NCBI RefSeq assembly: GCF_014695395.1
Contig: NZ_JACJOF010000005.1
Span: 1 to 64,000, forward strand
Direction: 5' to 3'
Origin: Nodosilinea sp. FACHB-131
Lineage (GTDB): Bacteria > Cyanobacteriota > Cyanobacteriia > Phormidesmidales > Phormidesmidaceae
DNA length: 64,000 nt
In this document: positions 52,412 to 61,708 of the stretch, piece by piece
Position numbering within the stretch: the stretch's first letter is position 1
How the letters are laid out: each line of letters starts with the position of its first letter
Position numbers and translations under genes: made by a program
The notes under the pieces: model-generated
Told to the model about the DNA's origin: nothing
Seen by the model: the letters and a program-made list of their open reading frames with translations, nothing else
Database searches by the model: none

Positions 52412-52757
52412 GACGCACAAAGGCAACTATTACTATTGCTGCAAATTGCGGTTGTAGCTAACAACCCGTTTGAACCCGACCGTTGAGGGTTGATCTATAA
52501 AGCGTTCAAGCTATCTGCGGCGGGTTAAGCGGAACGTTAGCTGAATAGGTCTGAGTTGAGATTATGCAAAGAGTTTATCGGTCAGGCGTGATATTAAACC
52601 TGACGCAGAAACGCTAAGAGAGTGATCACTGTGGGCACCTTAGGTACCCGAGATGTAGGTTTGTTGGAATCTGCGATCGCACAACCTCAAAGTGTATGTA
52701 GAACTTGAAGATTTATTAAGTCGAAGTTCTTTCGTTTTGGGCTGTACTGTAGCGCCA
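52412..52757. other. Interval holding an attC-like site
   Basis: About 345 bp. The first part holds the attC-like fold (separate entry). The rest (52545-52757) has a GTGATCAC palindrome near 52622 and a GGTACC-containing short inverted repeat near 52635-52650. No gene was seen. Confidence 0.5.
52456..52542 (+). other. attC-like integron recombination site
   Basis: An 87-base imperfect palindrome. The outer 7-mers AGCTAAC (52456-52462) and GTTAGCT (52536-52542) are exact complements, as for the R boxes of attC. Inside them, TTTGAACCCG (52469-52478) pairs with CGGGTTAAG (52521-52529) leaving one unpaired G, like the extrahelical base in the attC L box. The unpaired spacer and variable centre also fit. 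The right core GTTAGCT deviates at one position from GTTRRRY. It lies just after the carbonic anhydrase gene on the same strand. No integron integrase is in the window. Confidence 0.5.
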
Positions 52758-53207
52758 TCATGAGGATGCAGGTGGTGCTGCCTGGGGTTGGTCACAGACA
52801 AAGCGCAAGACGGCTGCTGCGCTACTGCCTGCCTGAGGTTGTGTCAACTGACCAGCATCCCCATAGTTAATGCGCTGAATCTCTTGCCCATCCTTGTCAC
52901 GAGCAATGATTTGCCTGAGCCGAGAAACACCGCCTGCACAATCGGCAGAGCGATACAGCATGGCACTATGGACTGGTTGCTCCAGTTCAACCCCGACAAA
53001 AGCGTTGTTCGGTTCAGGGAAGTCGCGATGTTCCCAGTACCAAACCGCTCCATCCCTAAATTGAATGGAGTTACGCTCTACCAAGAAGCGATCGCCCACA
53101 GCATTGCGCGTCACCTCAACCCAGTCTACTGGAGTAGATTGAGCCAGCGCACCAGCCGCACCGACGGCAGAAATAATCGCGGCCAAACCAACAAGCAAGA
53201 TTTTCAT
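52758..53207 (-). CDS. Secreted protein, surface-adhesin E-like
   Basis: 149 residues. Signal peptide about 1-22 (MKILLVGLAAIISAVGAAGALAQ, cleavage near ALAQ). The mature domain has DWVEVTRNAVGDRFLVERNSIQF, then WYWEHRDFPEP, two Cys residues (SADCAGG and RFVCDQP) that could form a disulfide, and a Pro/Ala tail. This pattern matches the surface-adhesin E family, whose members are secreted beta-rich proteins of uncertain role. It lies three bases after the TPR gene upstream (53211), so the two are co-transcribed. Confidence 0.7.
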   Translation of the reverse strand: MKILLVGLAAIISAVGAAGALAQSTPVDWVEVTRNAVGDRFLVERNSIQFRDGAVWYWEHRDFPEPNNAFVGVELEQPVHSAMLYRSADCAGGVSRLRQIIARDKDGQEIQRINYGDAGQLTQPQAGSSAAAVLRFVCDQPQAAPPASS

Positions 53208-53210
53208 AGG

Positions 53211-53945
53211 TTACTGGGGAGTGGGCTGAGATTGACTACCAGAGGCATCTTCAGAAGGGCGCGTGCGATAGCGCTCAACATTTTGGATGGCTTGCTGAGC
53301 AAAGGAATCATTCGGGCGTTCGTCTAATGCCCGCTGGAAATAGAGCAGCGCGGTCTCATAATCGCGTTGCTCTGTGGCCGCATATCCTGCCGCCATATAG
53401 CGATCAAACTCGGATGACTGGGGCGGTCGTTGTGCCGAAGGTGGCGAAGATTGAGACGCGGGCGCAGTCGCCGCTGCCGCTGTCCCTTGCTGCCCCTCAT
53501 AGGCAGTCACGACCTTCTGAACGTACTCTGCAATTTCAGAACTGTTGTACTGAGACGGGTCGCCCCGCATCCACCAGGCAGCGGATCGCCGTACCGCTAG
53601 CATTTCATCGTTACCGCTAGCGCCGTACTCCTCTTTCAGTACATCCCGCATCACACAGGTCACAACCGAACGGGCAACGTCTGGGCTAGCCTCAAACTCA
53701 GTCGGTGAAAGCTCTCGACCAATGCATGACCTTGACCACCGGGGGATATTGCCTGGCATAATCTGCCAGTCACTATAGAGCCCGTCATCGGCACGTCCCG
53801 TTTGGGGGGCTGCTTGACGAAGCGCCTCGACCAATGCTGCAACTTGACGTTCTGAAACTTGCGCCTGGGCTGGTGGCGCTCCAACTGCCAGGACAACGCC
53901 AAGGCTGACGATGAGTTTGCCAATGGGTACTCGCATAACTATCAT
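53211..53945 (-). CDS. Secreted TPR-containing protein of unknown function
   Basis: 244 residues. Signal peptide about 1-28 (GKLIVSLGVVLAVGAPPAQAQ). The mature N-terminal domain (30-150) is helical, with two Cys residues in SCIGREL and VVTCVMRD, and resembles a conserved cyanobacterial secreted domain. A Pro/Ala/Ser linker leads to a short TPR-like pair near 185-230 (RYMAAGYAATEQRDYETALL, YFQRALDERPNDSFAQQAI). An alternative ATG lies at 53936. It is probably periplasmic and pairs with the adhesin-E-like gene immediately downstream. Confidence 0.7.
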   Translation of the reverse strand: MIVMRVPIGKLIVSLGVVLAVGAPPAQAQVSERQVAALVEALRQAAPQTGRADDGLYSDWQIMPGNIPRWSRSCIGRELSPTEFEASPDVARSVVTCVMRDVLKEEYGASGNDEMLAVRRSAAWWMRGDPSQYNSSEIAEYVQKVVTAYEGQQGTAAAATAPASQSSPPSAQRPPQSSEFDRYMAAGYAATEQRDYETALLYFQRALDERPNDSFAQQAIQNVERYRTRPSEDASGSQSQPTPQ

Positions 53946-54388
53946 CTATCCCAAATTGGTTCTCAAGCTGGATCTTACATTTATTATTTGGGACTCGTCA
54001 TTACCGTTTGTTAGTTGTTTTTTATACAGAAATAGGCATACTCCCTTGGATCAGCTCCAGTGCGGTTTTTAGAAAGAAAAACCTCATGATTTGGAAGAGT
54101 TTCGTTGATGAGAGGCGAGCTTACAGCCGTCTAACAATTTGGGTGCAGAGGATTGGCCGAAATCACCTGGGTAAGACGCAAAGACTCTGGCAACCACTGA
54201 CCCAAGTCGTTATCAAATCTAGACACACTGCCCTAATGCTCACAAGGCATAACCTAGGGGTATTTGAGCAGCCTAGCCATAGACGTTATAACCTTCGCCC
54301 GGCCCCTCAAAATTGGGTGTGAGAAGCTGAAACGCCATTAGGATGCTTCTCCCCACAGCGAATCAGCTCCCTATTTGCTCTGTGAGTG
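53946..54388. other. Gene-free interval before leuA
   Basis: About 440 bp between two minus-strand genes. A plus-strand frame at 54008-54322 (104 codons) has basic, unstructured composition and no recognised family, and is judged non-coding with low certainty. GTCTAACAA near 54128 looks like half of an attC-type site, but no matching partner follows. Confidence 0.4.
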
Positions 54389-56008
54389 TTACAACGCAGC
54401 CGTCACCGTTTCTCGCTGGGGGTGAATGGCTTGCCCGGTCTGCAACGCCGTGTGCAGCCGGTTGAGAGCGTGCAGATAGGCGTGAGCCGAGGCCACCACA
54501 ATGTCGGTATTTGCCGCGTGGCCTGAGAATACCCGGTCTTCGTAGCGAATCCGAATGGTGACTTCGCCCAAGGCATCAATGCCCTCAGTGACCGACTGCA
54601 CCGAGAACTCGATCAGCTGGTTGGGAATATCCACCACCCGGTTAATGGCTTTGTAAACCGCATCCACCGGACCGGTGCCGATCGCCGCATCCATCAGCTC
54701 TTGCCCATCGGGGGTGCGAATGGTGACGGTAGCGGTGGGCTTGGCGCTATCGCCACAGGAAACCTGCACCAGATCGAGGTGAAAGTGCTCCGGAGCCTGT
54801 TGAGTTTCGTCATTGACGATCGACTCGATATCCCAGTCGGTGATTTCTTTTTTCTTGTCGGCCAGCTCTTTGAACCGCAAAAAGGCGCGATTGAGAGCTT
54901 GGTCGTCCAATTCGTAGCCCAGCTCTTGCAGACGGGTGCGAAAGGCGTTGCGGCCTGAGTGCTTGCCCAGCACGATCTGGTTATCGGTTAGACCAATGGA
55001 CTGGGCGTCCATAATTTCGTAGGTGAGCTTGTTTTTGAGCACACCGTCTTGGTGGATGCCGGATTCGTGGGCAAAGGCGTTGGCCCCCACGATCGCCTTA
55101 TTAGGCTGCACAAACATGCCAGTCAAGTTCGACACCAGGCGCGAGGTTTTGTAGATTTGGCGGGTGTCGATGTTGGTCAGAGGTTCCTCCGACTCGGCGG
55201 GACGCCCCAGGAAGGGATTGTAGAAGGCGCGGCGCACGTGCATGGCCATCACCAGTTCTTCGAGGGCGGCGTTGCCCGCTCGCTCGCCAATGCCGTTGAT
55301 GGTGCATTCGAGCTGGCGCGCCCCAGCCTTGACGGCTTCCAAAAAGTTGGCCACTGCCAGGCCCAGGTCGTTGTGGCCGTGGACGGAAATCACGGCCTGG
55401 TCAATATTCGGCACATTGGCCTTGATGCCGCGAATCAGGTCGCCAAACTCGCTCGGCGTCAGATAGCCCACGGTGTCGGGGATGTTGACGGTGGTGGCTC
55501 CAGCCGCGATCGCCGCCTCCAGCACCTGATAGAGAAATTCTGGGTCAGAGCGGCCCGCATCTTCGGGCGAAAACTCGATATCGTCGGTGAAGGTCTTGGC
55601 GTAGGCAACCATCTCAGGGGCGATCGCCAGCACCTCTTCGCGACTCTTGCGCAGCTTGTACTGCATATGAATGTCGGAGGTGGCAAGAAACGTGTGAATG
55701 CGTCCCTTCACAGCGGGCTTAATTGCCTCTCCAGCTCGCTCGATGTCGCCCTTGGTAGCGCGGGCCAGACCACAGATGGTAGGGCCATTTTCGGTGCCGA
55801 CTTCTCGGGCAATTTTCTGCACCGCCTCAAAGTCGCCAGGGCTGGCAAAGGGGAACCCCGCCTCGATAATGTCAACTCCCAGCCGCGCCAGCTGCTTCGC
55901 AATCACTAGCTTCTCTTCAACATTGAGGGTGGCCCCAGGAGACTGCTCGCCGTCTCGCAGGGTGGTGTCGAAGATAAGAATGCGATTGGGGCTAGGCGGG
56001 TTGCTCAT
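54389..56008 (-). CDS. leuA: 2-isopropylmalate synthase LeuA
   Basis: 539 residues from ATG 56008 (GGGAG five bases upstream; an upstream GTG at 56020 is less likely). Condenses acetyl-CoA with 2-ketoisovalerate in leucine synthesis. The TIM-barrel has [20 protein letters not shown] at the N-terminus, [19 protein letters not shown] with metal-binding His residues, and [13 protein letters not shown]. The linker [20 protein letters not shown] and the C-terminal regulatory domain (from about 400) with [12 protein letters not shown] are typical, so leucine feedback control is likely. All catalytic motifs are intact. It stands alone. A T-box or attenuator was not seen. Confidence 0.95.
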   Translation of the reverse strand: MSNPPSPNRILIFDTTLRDGEQSPGATLNVEEKLVIAKQLARLGVDIIEAGFPFASPGDFEAVQKIAREVGTENGPTICGLARATKGDIERAGEAIKPAVKGRIHTFLATSDIHMQYKLRKSREEVLAIAPEMVAYAKTFTDDIEFSPEDAGRSDPEFLYQVLEAAIAAGATTVNIPDTVGYLTPSEFGDLIRGIKANVPNIDQAVISVHGHNDLGLAVANFLEAVKAGARQLECTINGIGERAGNAALEELVMAMHVRRAFYNPFLGRPAESEEPLTNIDTRQIYKTSRLVSNLTGMFVQPNKAIVGANAFAHESGIHQDGVLKNKLTYEIMDAQSIGLTDNQIVLGKHSGRNAFRTRLQELGYELDDQALNRAFLRFKELADKKKEITDWDIESIVNDETQQAPEHFHLDLVQVSCGDSAKPTATVTIRTPDGQELMDAAIGTGPVDAVYKAINRVVDIPNQLIEFSVQSVTEGIDALGEVTIRIRYEDRVFSGHAANTDIVVASAHAYLHALNRLHTALQTGQAIHPQRETVTAAL

Positions 56009-56020
56009 GGTGACTCCCAC

Positions 56021-56340
56021 GGAATAGACGGCAGGTGCTAGATCGACAGTAGATCCTTTTCCAAAAGACAGTCACCAGCAGGCGACTCGACTCTGGAGCA
56101 GATCAGGCAAATGTATCGGTTCTAACTATTCTACCGGCACAAAGTCGGAATCGCTACGACTTAGCCCTAAACATTTTGAGCGATCGGTGACACAGCTGTT
56201 GCCTCCAGATAGAGTTGCTGCCCAGTTAACTCCTATCGCCCCTAGAAACAGGCCTTCCCTGCCGGCTCGATCGCGATCGAACCAGACAGGGAAGGTCTAC
56301 GGGTAGCAAATGGCTCTAAAGCCCTGCTCGTTGGAACGCG
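56021..56340. other. Interval between leuA and the repeat-protein gene
   Basis: 320 bp. It contains the leuA promoter (not identifiable by eye) and, at 56251-56297, the hairpin after the repeat-protein gene. No gene was seen. Confidence 0.5.
56251..56297 (-). terminator. Nested hairpin downstream of the repeat-protein gene
   Basis: GGCCTTCCCTG (56251-56261) pairs with CAGGGAAGGTC (56287-56297), an 11-bp stem with one wobble. The loop holds the exact 14-bp palindrome TCGATCGCGATCGA (56267-56280). It lies 44 bp after the stop at 56341 on the minus strand. It is probably the transcript end, without a strong T-run. Confidence 0.5.
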
Positions 56341-57219
56341 TTAGTCCCTCCAGTTTTCAGACTGCATTCTCAGAACCTGGTTGACGCTATTGATATAGCC
56401 CTGGTCTTCCATAAGGCTGCTGCTGATGTAGCCCTGGTTGATAGCAGCTTCAACAATGTTGCGACCCTCGGCAGTACCGCGGCGTGCCTTGTAAACCGAG
56501 TAGCCTTCGTTGCTGCCTTCATCTAGCTCACCCCTAACGGCCATGTAGGCCAGCTGGAACGGACTAACTGCGTCACTGGGGAGAGCGGCACCCATGCCCA
56601 TGCTGTCAAACTCAGCACTGGGCGAAGAGGTTTGTCCAGGAGTCCGCTGCCCAGAGTTCGGAGACTGTCTAGGGACTTGGTTGCCCGGAGTTTCGTTGGG
56701 ATAGGCCTCTGGATTTTGCCCAGGTACTCGCTCAGGCGCTTGGTTGGGAGCCTGTCCAGGAGTTTGGCCCTGGCGAGGGGTTTGTGTCTGCCCAGGAGTT
56801 TGCCCTTGGCGAGGAGTTTGCATCTGCCCAGAGTTATCAGGCTGCCTGGGGATTTCGTTACCTGGAGTTTCGTTAGGATACGAGCCCGGGCTTTGCCCAG
56901 GTACCCGCTCAGGAGCTTGGGTAGGAGCCTGGCCTGGAGTTTGCATCTGCCCAGGAGTTTGCCCTTGACGAGGGGTTTGCATCTGCCCGGGAGTTTGCAT
57001 CTGCCCAGGAGTTTGCCCTTGACGAGGAGTTTGTGTCTGCCCAGGAGTTTGGCTCTGGCTGGGGGTTTGCCCTTGGCGAGGGGTTTGTGTTTGCCCAGGA
57101 GTTTGGCTCTGGCTGGGGGTTTGGGACTGCAAAGTCCCGTGGTTATCGGCCAAAACAGCAGGCGCAACTGCCCCTGCTAGAAAAAGGGCTGAAATCGTTC
57201 CTATGGATAGTCTTTTCAT
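56341..57219 (-). CDS. Secreted Gln/Thr/Pro repeat protein with conserved C-terminal domain
   Basis: 292 residues from ATG 57219 with GAGG nine bases upstream; an in-frame TTG at 57231 is less likely. Signal peptide about 1-25 (SIGTISALFLAGAVAPAVLA). Residues 30-205 are a disordered array of short units such as GQTQTPRQ and GQMQTPGQ, with two longer repeats beginning QAPERVPGQ and ending PRQ then NSGQ. The C-terminal 85 residues are a folded-looking domain (SPFQLAYMAVRGELDEGSNE, VYKARRGTAEGRNIVEAAINQGYI). It is exported. The repeat region suggests a flexible surface or matrix role, and its length probably varies between strains. Antisense frames over the repeat are artefacts of the periodicity. 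Confidence 0.75.
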   Translation of the reverse strand: MKRLSIGTISALFLAGAVAPAVLADNHGTLQSQTPSQSQTPGQTQTPRQGQTPSQSQTPGQTQTPRQGQTPGQMQTPGQMQTPRQGQTPGQMQTPGQAPTQAPERVPGQSPGSYPNETPGNEIPRQPDNSGQMQTPRQGQTPGQTQTPRQGQTPGQAPNQAPERVPGQNPEAYPNETPGNQVPRQSPNSGQRTPGQTSSPSAEFDSMGMGAALPSDAVSPFQLAYMAVRGELDEGSNEGYSVYKARRGTAEGRNIVEAAINQGYISSSLMEDQGYINSVNQVLRMQSENWRD

Positions 57220-57962
57220 AACGGACCTCAAAGTTGGATCTTGTACAAGATTCGCGATGGCTTTTTGACGGCAGAAGAATCTTGGCTTGTGACCCAGAAA
57301 TCTGCGCCCCTCAACTTTCCGATGGTTTTTCTCTAGGCTGAGAAGGTTTAAACCTAGAAAACCAGATCGAGAAAGCGAGAGATCAAACTCTAAGCTTCAC
57401 AAGCTCTCAATCCAACCTAAGAATAATTTCACAAAGTGATGTCGTTCTAAGGGAGGAGATGATCCCCGGAACTTTGCAAATCTATATTCAGGCTGAAAAT
57501 CCGAAATAAAATTACTTGATTGTTAAAAAATCTGTGGGGATCGCTTTAAGAATGTACAGTAATGACCGCTGTACTGAAGACACTCGCGACTACCGCTAGC
57601 AAAATTTAGGATAGAACACTGGCTCTATCGCGATTTAGAGCACTTATTATTCTCTGTACCGATCTGTTGATTACTATATCTACCCCTCGGTAGTGCCTTT
57701 TGATAATTGCTAGCTGGTGTGTTTGTCTCGGTTTTCCCTATCTTTATTTATTACCTACATAAAAAAAGACTTTTCATCTAAGTGCACACAACTCTCTCAG
57801 TGAGAGTCTGCCCTTTGATAATTCCTAAGCTTTAAACATAAGGGTGCGTTACCTAGTGGAGTAACCGCCATCATTATAGTTGGCGACCTGTAAGCGATCG
57901 CCCTAACCGACTCTAGCCATCGAGTGGAATTGCCCCTGAGCCGGGATGATTTCAGCCGCCAC
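57220..57962. other. Long gene-free interval before the transporter gene
   Basis: About 740 bp, the largest gap in the window. AT-rich around 57480-57560 and 57640-57790. Between 57310 and 57370 lies an imperfect inverted repeat (GGTTTTT arm and CCTAGAAAACC arm) around GGTTTAAACC. No coding frame, RNA gene or mobile element was recognised. It carries the promoter of the repeat-protein gene and the end of the transporter transcript. Confidence 0.5.
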
Positions 57963-59300
57963 CTACAGCAAGAATCGAATGCCCACGTATGCACTGATGG
58001 TCATTAACTGTAAAGCCATCATTGGCAGGCCGTAGTTCAAAAACTGTCGGAACGAAATTGGCTTACCGTGCTGCTCAGCAATCCCCGCCGCCACAATATT
58101 TGACGATGCACCGACCAGGGTGCCATTGCCGCCTAGGGTAGCGCCAAACATCATGGCCGCAAATAGGGGCAGGATTTCGGGCGGAATTTGCCCAGCGAAA
58201 TCGGGCGATAGCAGGTCTGGCCCCGCCAAATTCACGTTTACTAAGTATTCCTTCAGCAGGGGCACCATCGCCACCACCAGGGGAATGTTGGGAATCAGGC
58301 TGGAGAGAATGCCGGTGATAAACAGCAGCAGCATCGAACCCAAAGCGATGTTTTGGCCAATCACCACCCCCAGCAGACCCGAGGCCGAGCTAATCACCCC
58401 GGTTTCTTGCAAGCCGCCGATCAGCACAAACACGCTCATAAAGAAAATCAGCGTGCTCCAGTCAACGTCGCGCAGAATGTTGTGCACGGTGTCGATGCCG
58501 CTGTGGTGGGTAAGCAGCAGGCAGAGAGCGGCCCCCAGCAGGGCGATCGCCGCCGGAGAAATTGGCACCGGTAGGCTTTCGCCCACCACAAATAGCACCA
58601 GCACTAGCCCAACAATCAGCCCGCCTAGGGCCAGCATGCGGGGATGGTTAACCACCGGATGGGGTAGATGGTCGAGGTCAGCCAGCTTTTTGTTCCAGGT
58701 GTTGGGGAAGAGGATGGGCAACAAGACGACGATAGTGGCGATCGCCACGACGCCCCCTAGGCTGAGCTTGGTGAGATACTCCAGAAAGCTCATGTTGATC
58801 GCGTCGCCCACAATAAAGGTGGCTGGGTCGCCTACTAGGGTCAGCAGGCCAGCGCTGTTGGCCACAAACACCATCAAAATCAGCAGAGGGACAAAGTTGA
58901 TGTTGAGTTCTGCCGCCATGGGCGGAATCAGCGGTGCCAGCAGCATGACGGTGGTGGCGTTGGGTAGCATGGCGCAGACCGGGGTGGTGATGGCCACAAT
59001 ACCCAGCAGCAGCCGCTTGCCTTCACCCCGAGCCATGATCACCATTTGGGTAGCCAAGTATTCAAAGATTTTGGTGGGCTCAAAGGCGCGCACCATCACC
59101 ATCACCCCAAAGAACAGCGCCAGGGTAGCGTGGCTGTTGCCGATGTAGCCGATGGCTTGGTCGAGCGTTAACACATGGAAAAATATCAGCAGCATTGCGC
59201 CCAAGAAGGCTGCAACGGTGAGGTGCATACGCTCGGTGGCGATCAGGGCCAAGACCCCAAAAAACACCACTGACGCGGTGATCTCAGACCAGGTTTCCAT
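57963..59300 (-). CDS. SLC13 / ArsB-NhaD-type membrane transporter
   Basis: 445 residues with about 11 hydrophobic helices. It has the ion-transporter superfamily pattern: MVRAFEPTKIFEYLATQMV, TTPVCAMLPNATTVMLLAPL, the hairpin VANSAGLLTLVGDPATFIVG near 160, and in the second half SSLIPNIPLVVAMVPLLKEY and LGGNGTLVGASSNIVAAG. The paired NATTVML/DPATF and NIPLV/LGGNGT motifs show the internal repeat. Relatives move arsenite, sodium/proton or dicarboxylate ions, and the substrate here cannot be told. No arsenic-resistance genes are nearby, so an arsB label is avoided. It is in the inner membrane and monocistronic. Confidence 0.85.
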   Translation of the reverse strand: METWSEITASVVFFGVLALIATERMHLTVAAFLGAMLLIFFHVLTLDQAIGYIGNSHATLALFFGVMVMVRAFEPTKIFEYLATQMVIMARGEGKRLLLGIVAITTPVCAMLPNATTVMLLAPLIPPMAAELNINFVPLLILMVFVANSAGLLTLVGDPATFIVGDAINMSFLEYLTKLSLGGVVAIATIVVLLPILFPNTWNKKLADLDHLPHPVVNHPRMLALGGLIVGLVLVLFVVGESLPVPISPAAIALLGAALCLLLTHHSGIDTVHNILRDVDWSTLIFFMSVFVLIGGLQETGVISSASGLLGVVIGQNIALGSMLLLFITGILSSLIPNIPLVVAMVPLLKEYLVNVNLAGPDLLSPDFAGQIPPEILPLFAAMMFGATLGGNGTLVGASSNIVAAGIAEQHGKPISFRQFLNYGLPMMALQLMTISAYVGIRFLL

Positions 59301-59612
59301 AGCCTGTCTCCTATTGTGGTGCTAAGCGAAAACTCTGCGGTGAAAGCTTCACCGAGGAGTTAACTATCGTAGGAGAACTACGGAGAGCGTTAAAAAAGCT
59401 TCCAGATGTTCTCTCCCAAGGCCGACGGAGTTAGCTGACGGGCGAGGGGTGAGAGATCCCCTTCTCTGGCGATGCGTTTCGCCCTGAGACAAGCCCCAAA
59501 ATTTGGTTCCTCCGCATCAGATTGCCCTTAACGAGCGCTGAATTAGGCCGCGTAACCGTTGAATTGACTGCGAATTTAGCACATTTGCCTAGAATCGACA
59601 ATCTGCAAACGT
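59301..59612. other. Gene-free interval between transporter and glycosyltransferase
   Basis: About 310 bp between two minus-strand genes. A T-tract (GTTAAAAAAGC near 59390) and a GGGGTGAGAGATCCCC hairpin (about 59447-59462) could form a weak terminator for the glycosyltransferase transcript. No gene was seen. Confidence 0.4.
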
Positions 59613-60644
59613 TCAGGGGCTACTGGATCCGGGGCTGGCTGGAAGGGCTAGTATTGGGCCCACCACCTCACGCACCCGGTAGATAGGGCGCTGCTGCGAT
59701 TCATGATAAGTACGCATGAGCAGTTCGGCCAACAGGCCAAAGCTAAACAGCTGAATGCCCGCCAGCAACAGCACAACGACCAGGATCAGCAGGGGGCGAT
59801 CGCCGATATCCTGATCGGCCAAAATTTTTACCAGGGTGAGATAAACCCCCAGGGCAATGCCCAGCGCCATCGATGCCAGTCCCAAGCTGCCGAAGACATG
59901 CATGGGCCGGGTGAGAAACTTCTTCATAAAATAGACGGTGAGCATGTCCATCACCACGCGCAGGGTACGACCCAGGCCATATTTACTGGTGCCAAAACGG
60001 CGGGCATGGTGGGTGACGGGCATTTCGGTAATGCGGGCCCCTTCGATAAAGGCTAGGGCGGGCAAAAAGCGATGCAGCTCACCGTAGAGGTTGAGATCGC
60101 GAATCACCTCAGCCCGGTAGGCCTTGAGGGAGCAGCCATAGTCGTGCAGCTCAACCCCTGTGACTCCGGCAATTATCCAGTTAGCAATTTTGGAGGGAAT
60201 CAGCCGGGTGAGGGTGTTGTCTTGGCGGTTTTTGCGCCAGCCGCTGACCAGGTCGTAGCCCTCGTTGAGGCGATTGAGCAGGCGGGGAATGTCGGCGGGG
60301 TCGTTTTGCAGATCGCCATCCATGGTGATCACGATTTGGCCACGGGAATGGTCAAACCCGGCAGCCATGGCAGCAGTTTGGCCGTAGTTACGGCGCAAAA
60401 TCACGGCTCGCAGTTGGGGATATTGCTGGGCCAGCTCGCGCAGGCGATCGCTCGAACCGTCGGTGGAACCATCGTCTACCCCCAAAATTTCGTAGGTGTA
60501 GCCTAGGCCATCGAGCACTTTGGCGATCGCTTTAATCAGGGTGGGCAGGCTCTCGTACTCGTTGTACACCGGCACCACCACCGAAATGTCGATGGGGGCT
60601 ATGAGGGCTGGCAGTGCAGCAACCGAGGGGGAATGGGTAGTCAT
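59613..60644 (-). CDS. DPM1/GtrB-like family 2 glycosyltransferase
   Basis: 343 residues. GT2 domain (about 20-250): DISVVVPVYNEYESLPTLI, DDGSTDGSSDRLREL, ITMDGDLQNDPADIPRL (DXD motif) and SGWRKNRQD. Two C-terminal helices follow (VFGSLGLASMALGIALGVYL, LLILVVVLLLAGIQLFSFG), the topology of GtrB and polyprenyl-phosphate sugar transferases. It would transfer a sugar from a nucleotide donor to undecaprenyl phosphate at the inner membrane. The upstream LPG-synthase-like membrane protein is 65 bp away and co-directional, so the two probably act on the same lipid-linked sugar. Confidence 0.88.
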   Translation of the reverse strand: MTTHSPSVAALPALIAPIDISVVVPVYNEYESLPTLIKAIAKVLDGLGYTYEILGVDDGSTDGSSDRLRELAQQYPQLRAVILRRNYGQTAAMAAGFDHSRGQIVITMDGDLQNDPADIPRLLNRLNEGYDLVSGWRKNRQDNTLTRLIPSKIANWIIAGVTGVELHDYGCSLKAYRAEVIRDLNLYGELHRFLPALAFIEGARITEMPVTHHARRFGTSKYGLGRTLRVVMDMLTVYFMKKFLTRPMHVFGSLGLASMALGIALGVYLTLVKILADQDIGDRPLLILVVVLLLAGIQLFSFGLLAELLMRTYHESQQRPIYRVREVVGPILALPASPGSSSP

Positions 60645-60709
60645 GGCAGCTTCAGCACAACAGGAAAACCAGCAAAGACTGTGATTTATGCCCTTTGGGC
60701 GTAGGCAAT

Positions 60710-61681
60710 TTACTTGAGTGTACTGGAAAGGCCCCGATCAAATGTGGCCAATGCCGCTCCTAGAGCCTCGGCTAGGGTACTGACCACCCGATACAGCACT
60801 ACTGCGCTGAGCACCACGGCGGCAGAGAATTGCCCCTGGAGCAGACTGAGGGCGATCGCCTCAAACACCCCTAGCCCGCCCGGTGCGCCCGGCACCACTA
60901 GCCCCCCCAGCCAGGCCAGGCTAAAGGCGCTGATGGTGCTGGACCAATCGCCCGTCGCCAAGGGGGTTACAGCGCTGAGCACCAAGCAAAAGCCCAGGCC
61001 GCGCAGGCCGATGTAGCCGAGCTGGCCGAGGAGGGGTTTGAGGGGGTAGTGGCGGAGGCCGGGAGCGGGTGAAGGTAAGGGGGGTGAGGAAGATGGGGGA
61101 GATGGGGGAGAATCTTCGGTGGGTTGATTGGCGGTTTTGGAGCGGCTGAGGCGATCGACTAGGGGGTTGAGCCAGCGGGGAGCCATGGCGGCGAGCACTA
61201 CGACTAAGCCCAGGAGCTGAAAGGGCCAGTAGGGGGTGGGGATGGCGATACCGACGACCAGGGCGGCGGCGGCCATGAGGAGGGGTTCTAGGGCGACGCC
61301 GACGAGGGCGGAGCCGTTGTCAATCCCTATATTACGCAGAGCACGCACTCGGCCAAAAAAGTGCCAGACGTTGCCGGGCAAATATTTCAGCAGGTTGGTT
61401 TGCAGGTAAACGGGGGCGCTCCAGCTGCCGACGACGGGCTGTTGCAGGGCTTGCAGAGCCCAGCTCCACACCCAGCCGGCCCAGATGTGGGCCAGCAGCG
61501 TTATGCCGAGGGCCACTAGCAGCAGGCTCCAGCCCTGGGCACCAATGCGCAGGGCGCTAATGTCAGCCCAGTGGCGCACCAGGGTGCGGAGTAGGAAGGC
61601 GATCGCCGCACCCAGAACCACCCAGCGAGCCAGGGGCTTCAGTCGTGTTAGCCCAGCAGCATTCAAAAACGACAAGGGCAA
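60710..61681 (-). CDS. LPG-synthase/AglD-like integral membrane protein (UPF0104)
   Basis: 323 residues with seven to eight hydrophobic segments. It resembles the transmembrane domain of lysylphosphatidylglycerol synthase and AglD flippase-like proteins (YbhN family): LLKYLPGNVWHFFGRVRAL and, later, GGLVVPGAPGGLGVFEAIAL (the PGxxGxxE motif). A Pro/Ser-rich insertion (SPPSPPSSSPPLPSP) near 195-210 is a low-complexity linker. It is in the inner membrane. Its neighbours make it a candidate for handling a glycolipid made by the next gene. The NlpC/P60 gene starts 27 bp upstream. Confidence 0.82.
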   Translation of the reverse strand: MPLSFLNAAGLTRLKPLARWVVLGAAIAFLLRTLVRHWADISALRIGAQGWSLLLVALGITLLAHIWAGWVWSWALQALQQPVVGSWSAPVYLQTNLLKYLPGNVWHFFGRVRALRNIGIDNGSALVGVALEPLLMAAAALVVGIAIPTPYWPFQLLGLVVVLAAMAPRWLNPLVDRLSRSKTANQPTEDSPPSPPSSSPPLPSPAPGLRHYPLKPLLGQLGYIGLRGLGFCLVLSAVTPLATGDWSSTISAFSLAWLGGLVVPGAPGGLGVFEAIALSLLQGQFSAAVVLSAVVLYRVVSTLAEALGAALATFDRGLSSTLK

Positions 61682-61708
61682 CCCTCAAACAGGCAAACGC
61701 TGCTTGGA

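Noticed and set aside
54008-54322. 104-codon plus-strand frame before leuA
   Set aside because: Basic, unstructured, no ribosome-binding site, no family. Possible but unsupported.
55049-55909. 286-codon open frame antisense to leuA
   Set aside because: Same cause: a shadow of a well-conserved gene, with low-complexity Gly/His-rich translation.
56632-57180. Frames antisense to the repeat protein
   Set aside because: Long only because the sense gene is a short-period repeat that keeps all frames open.
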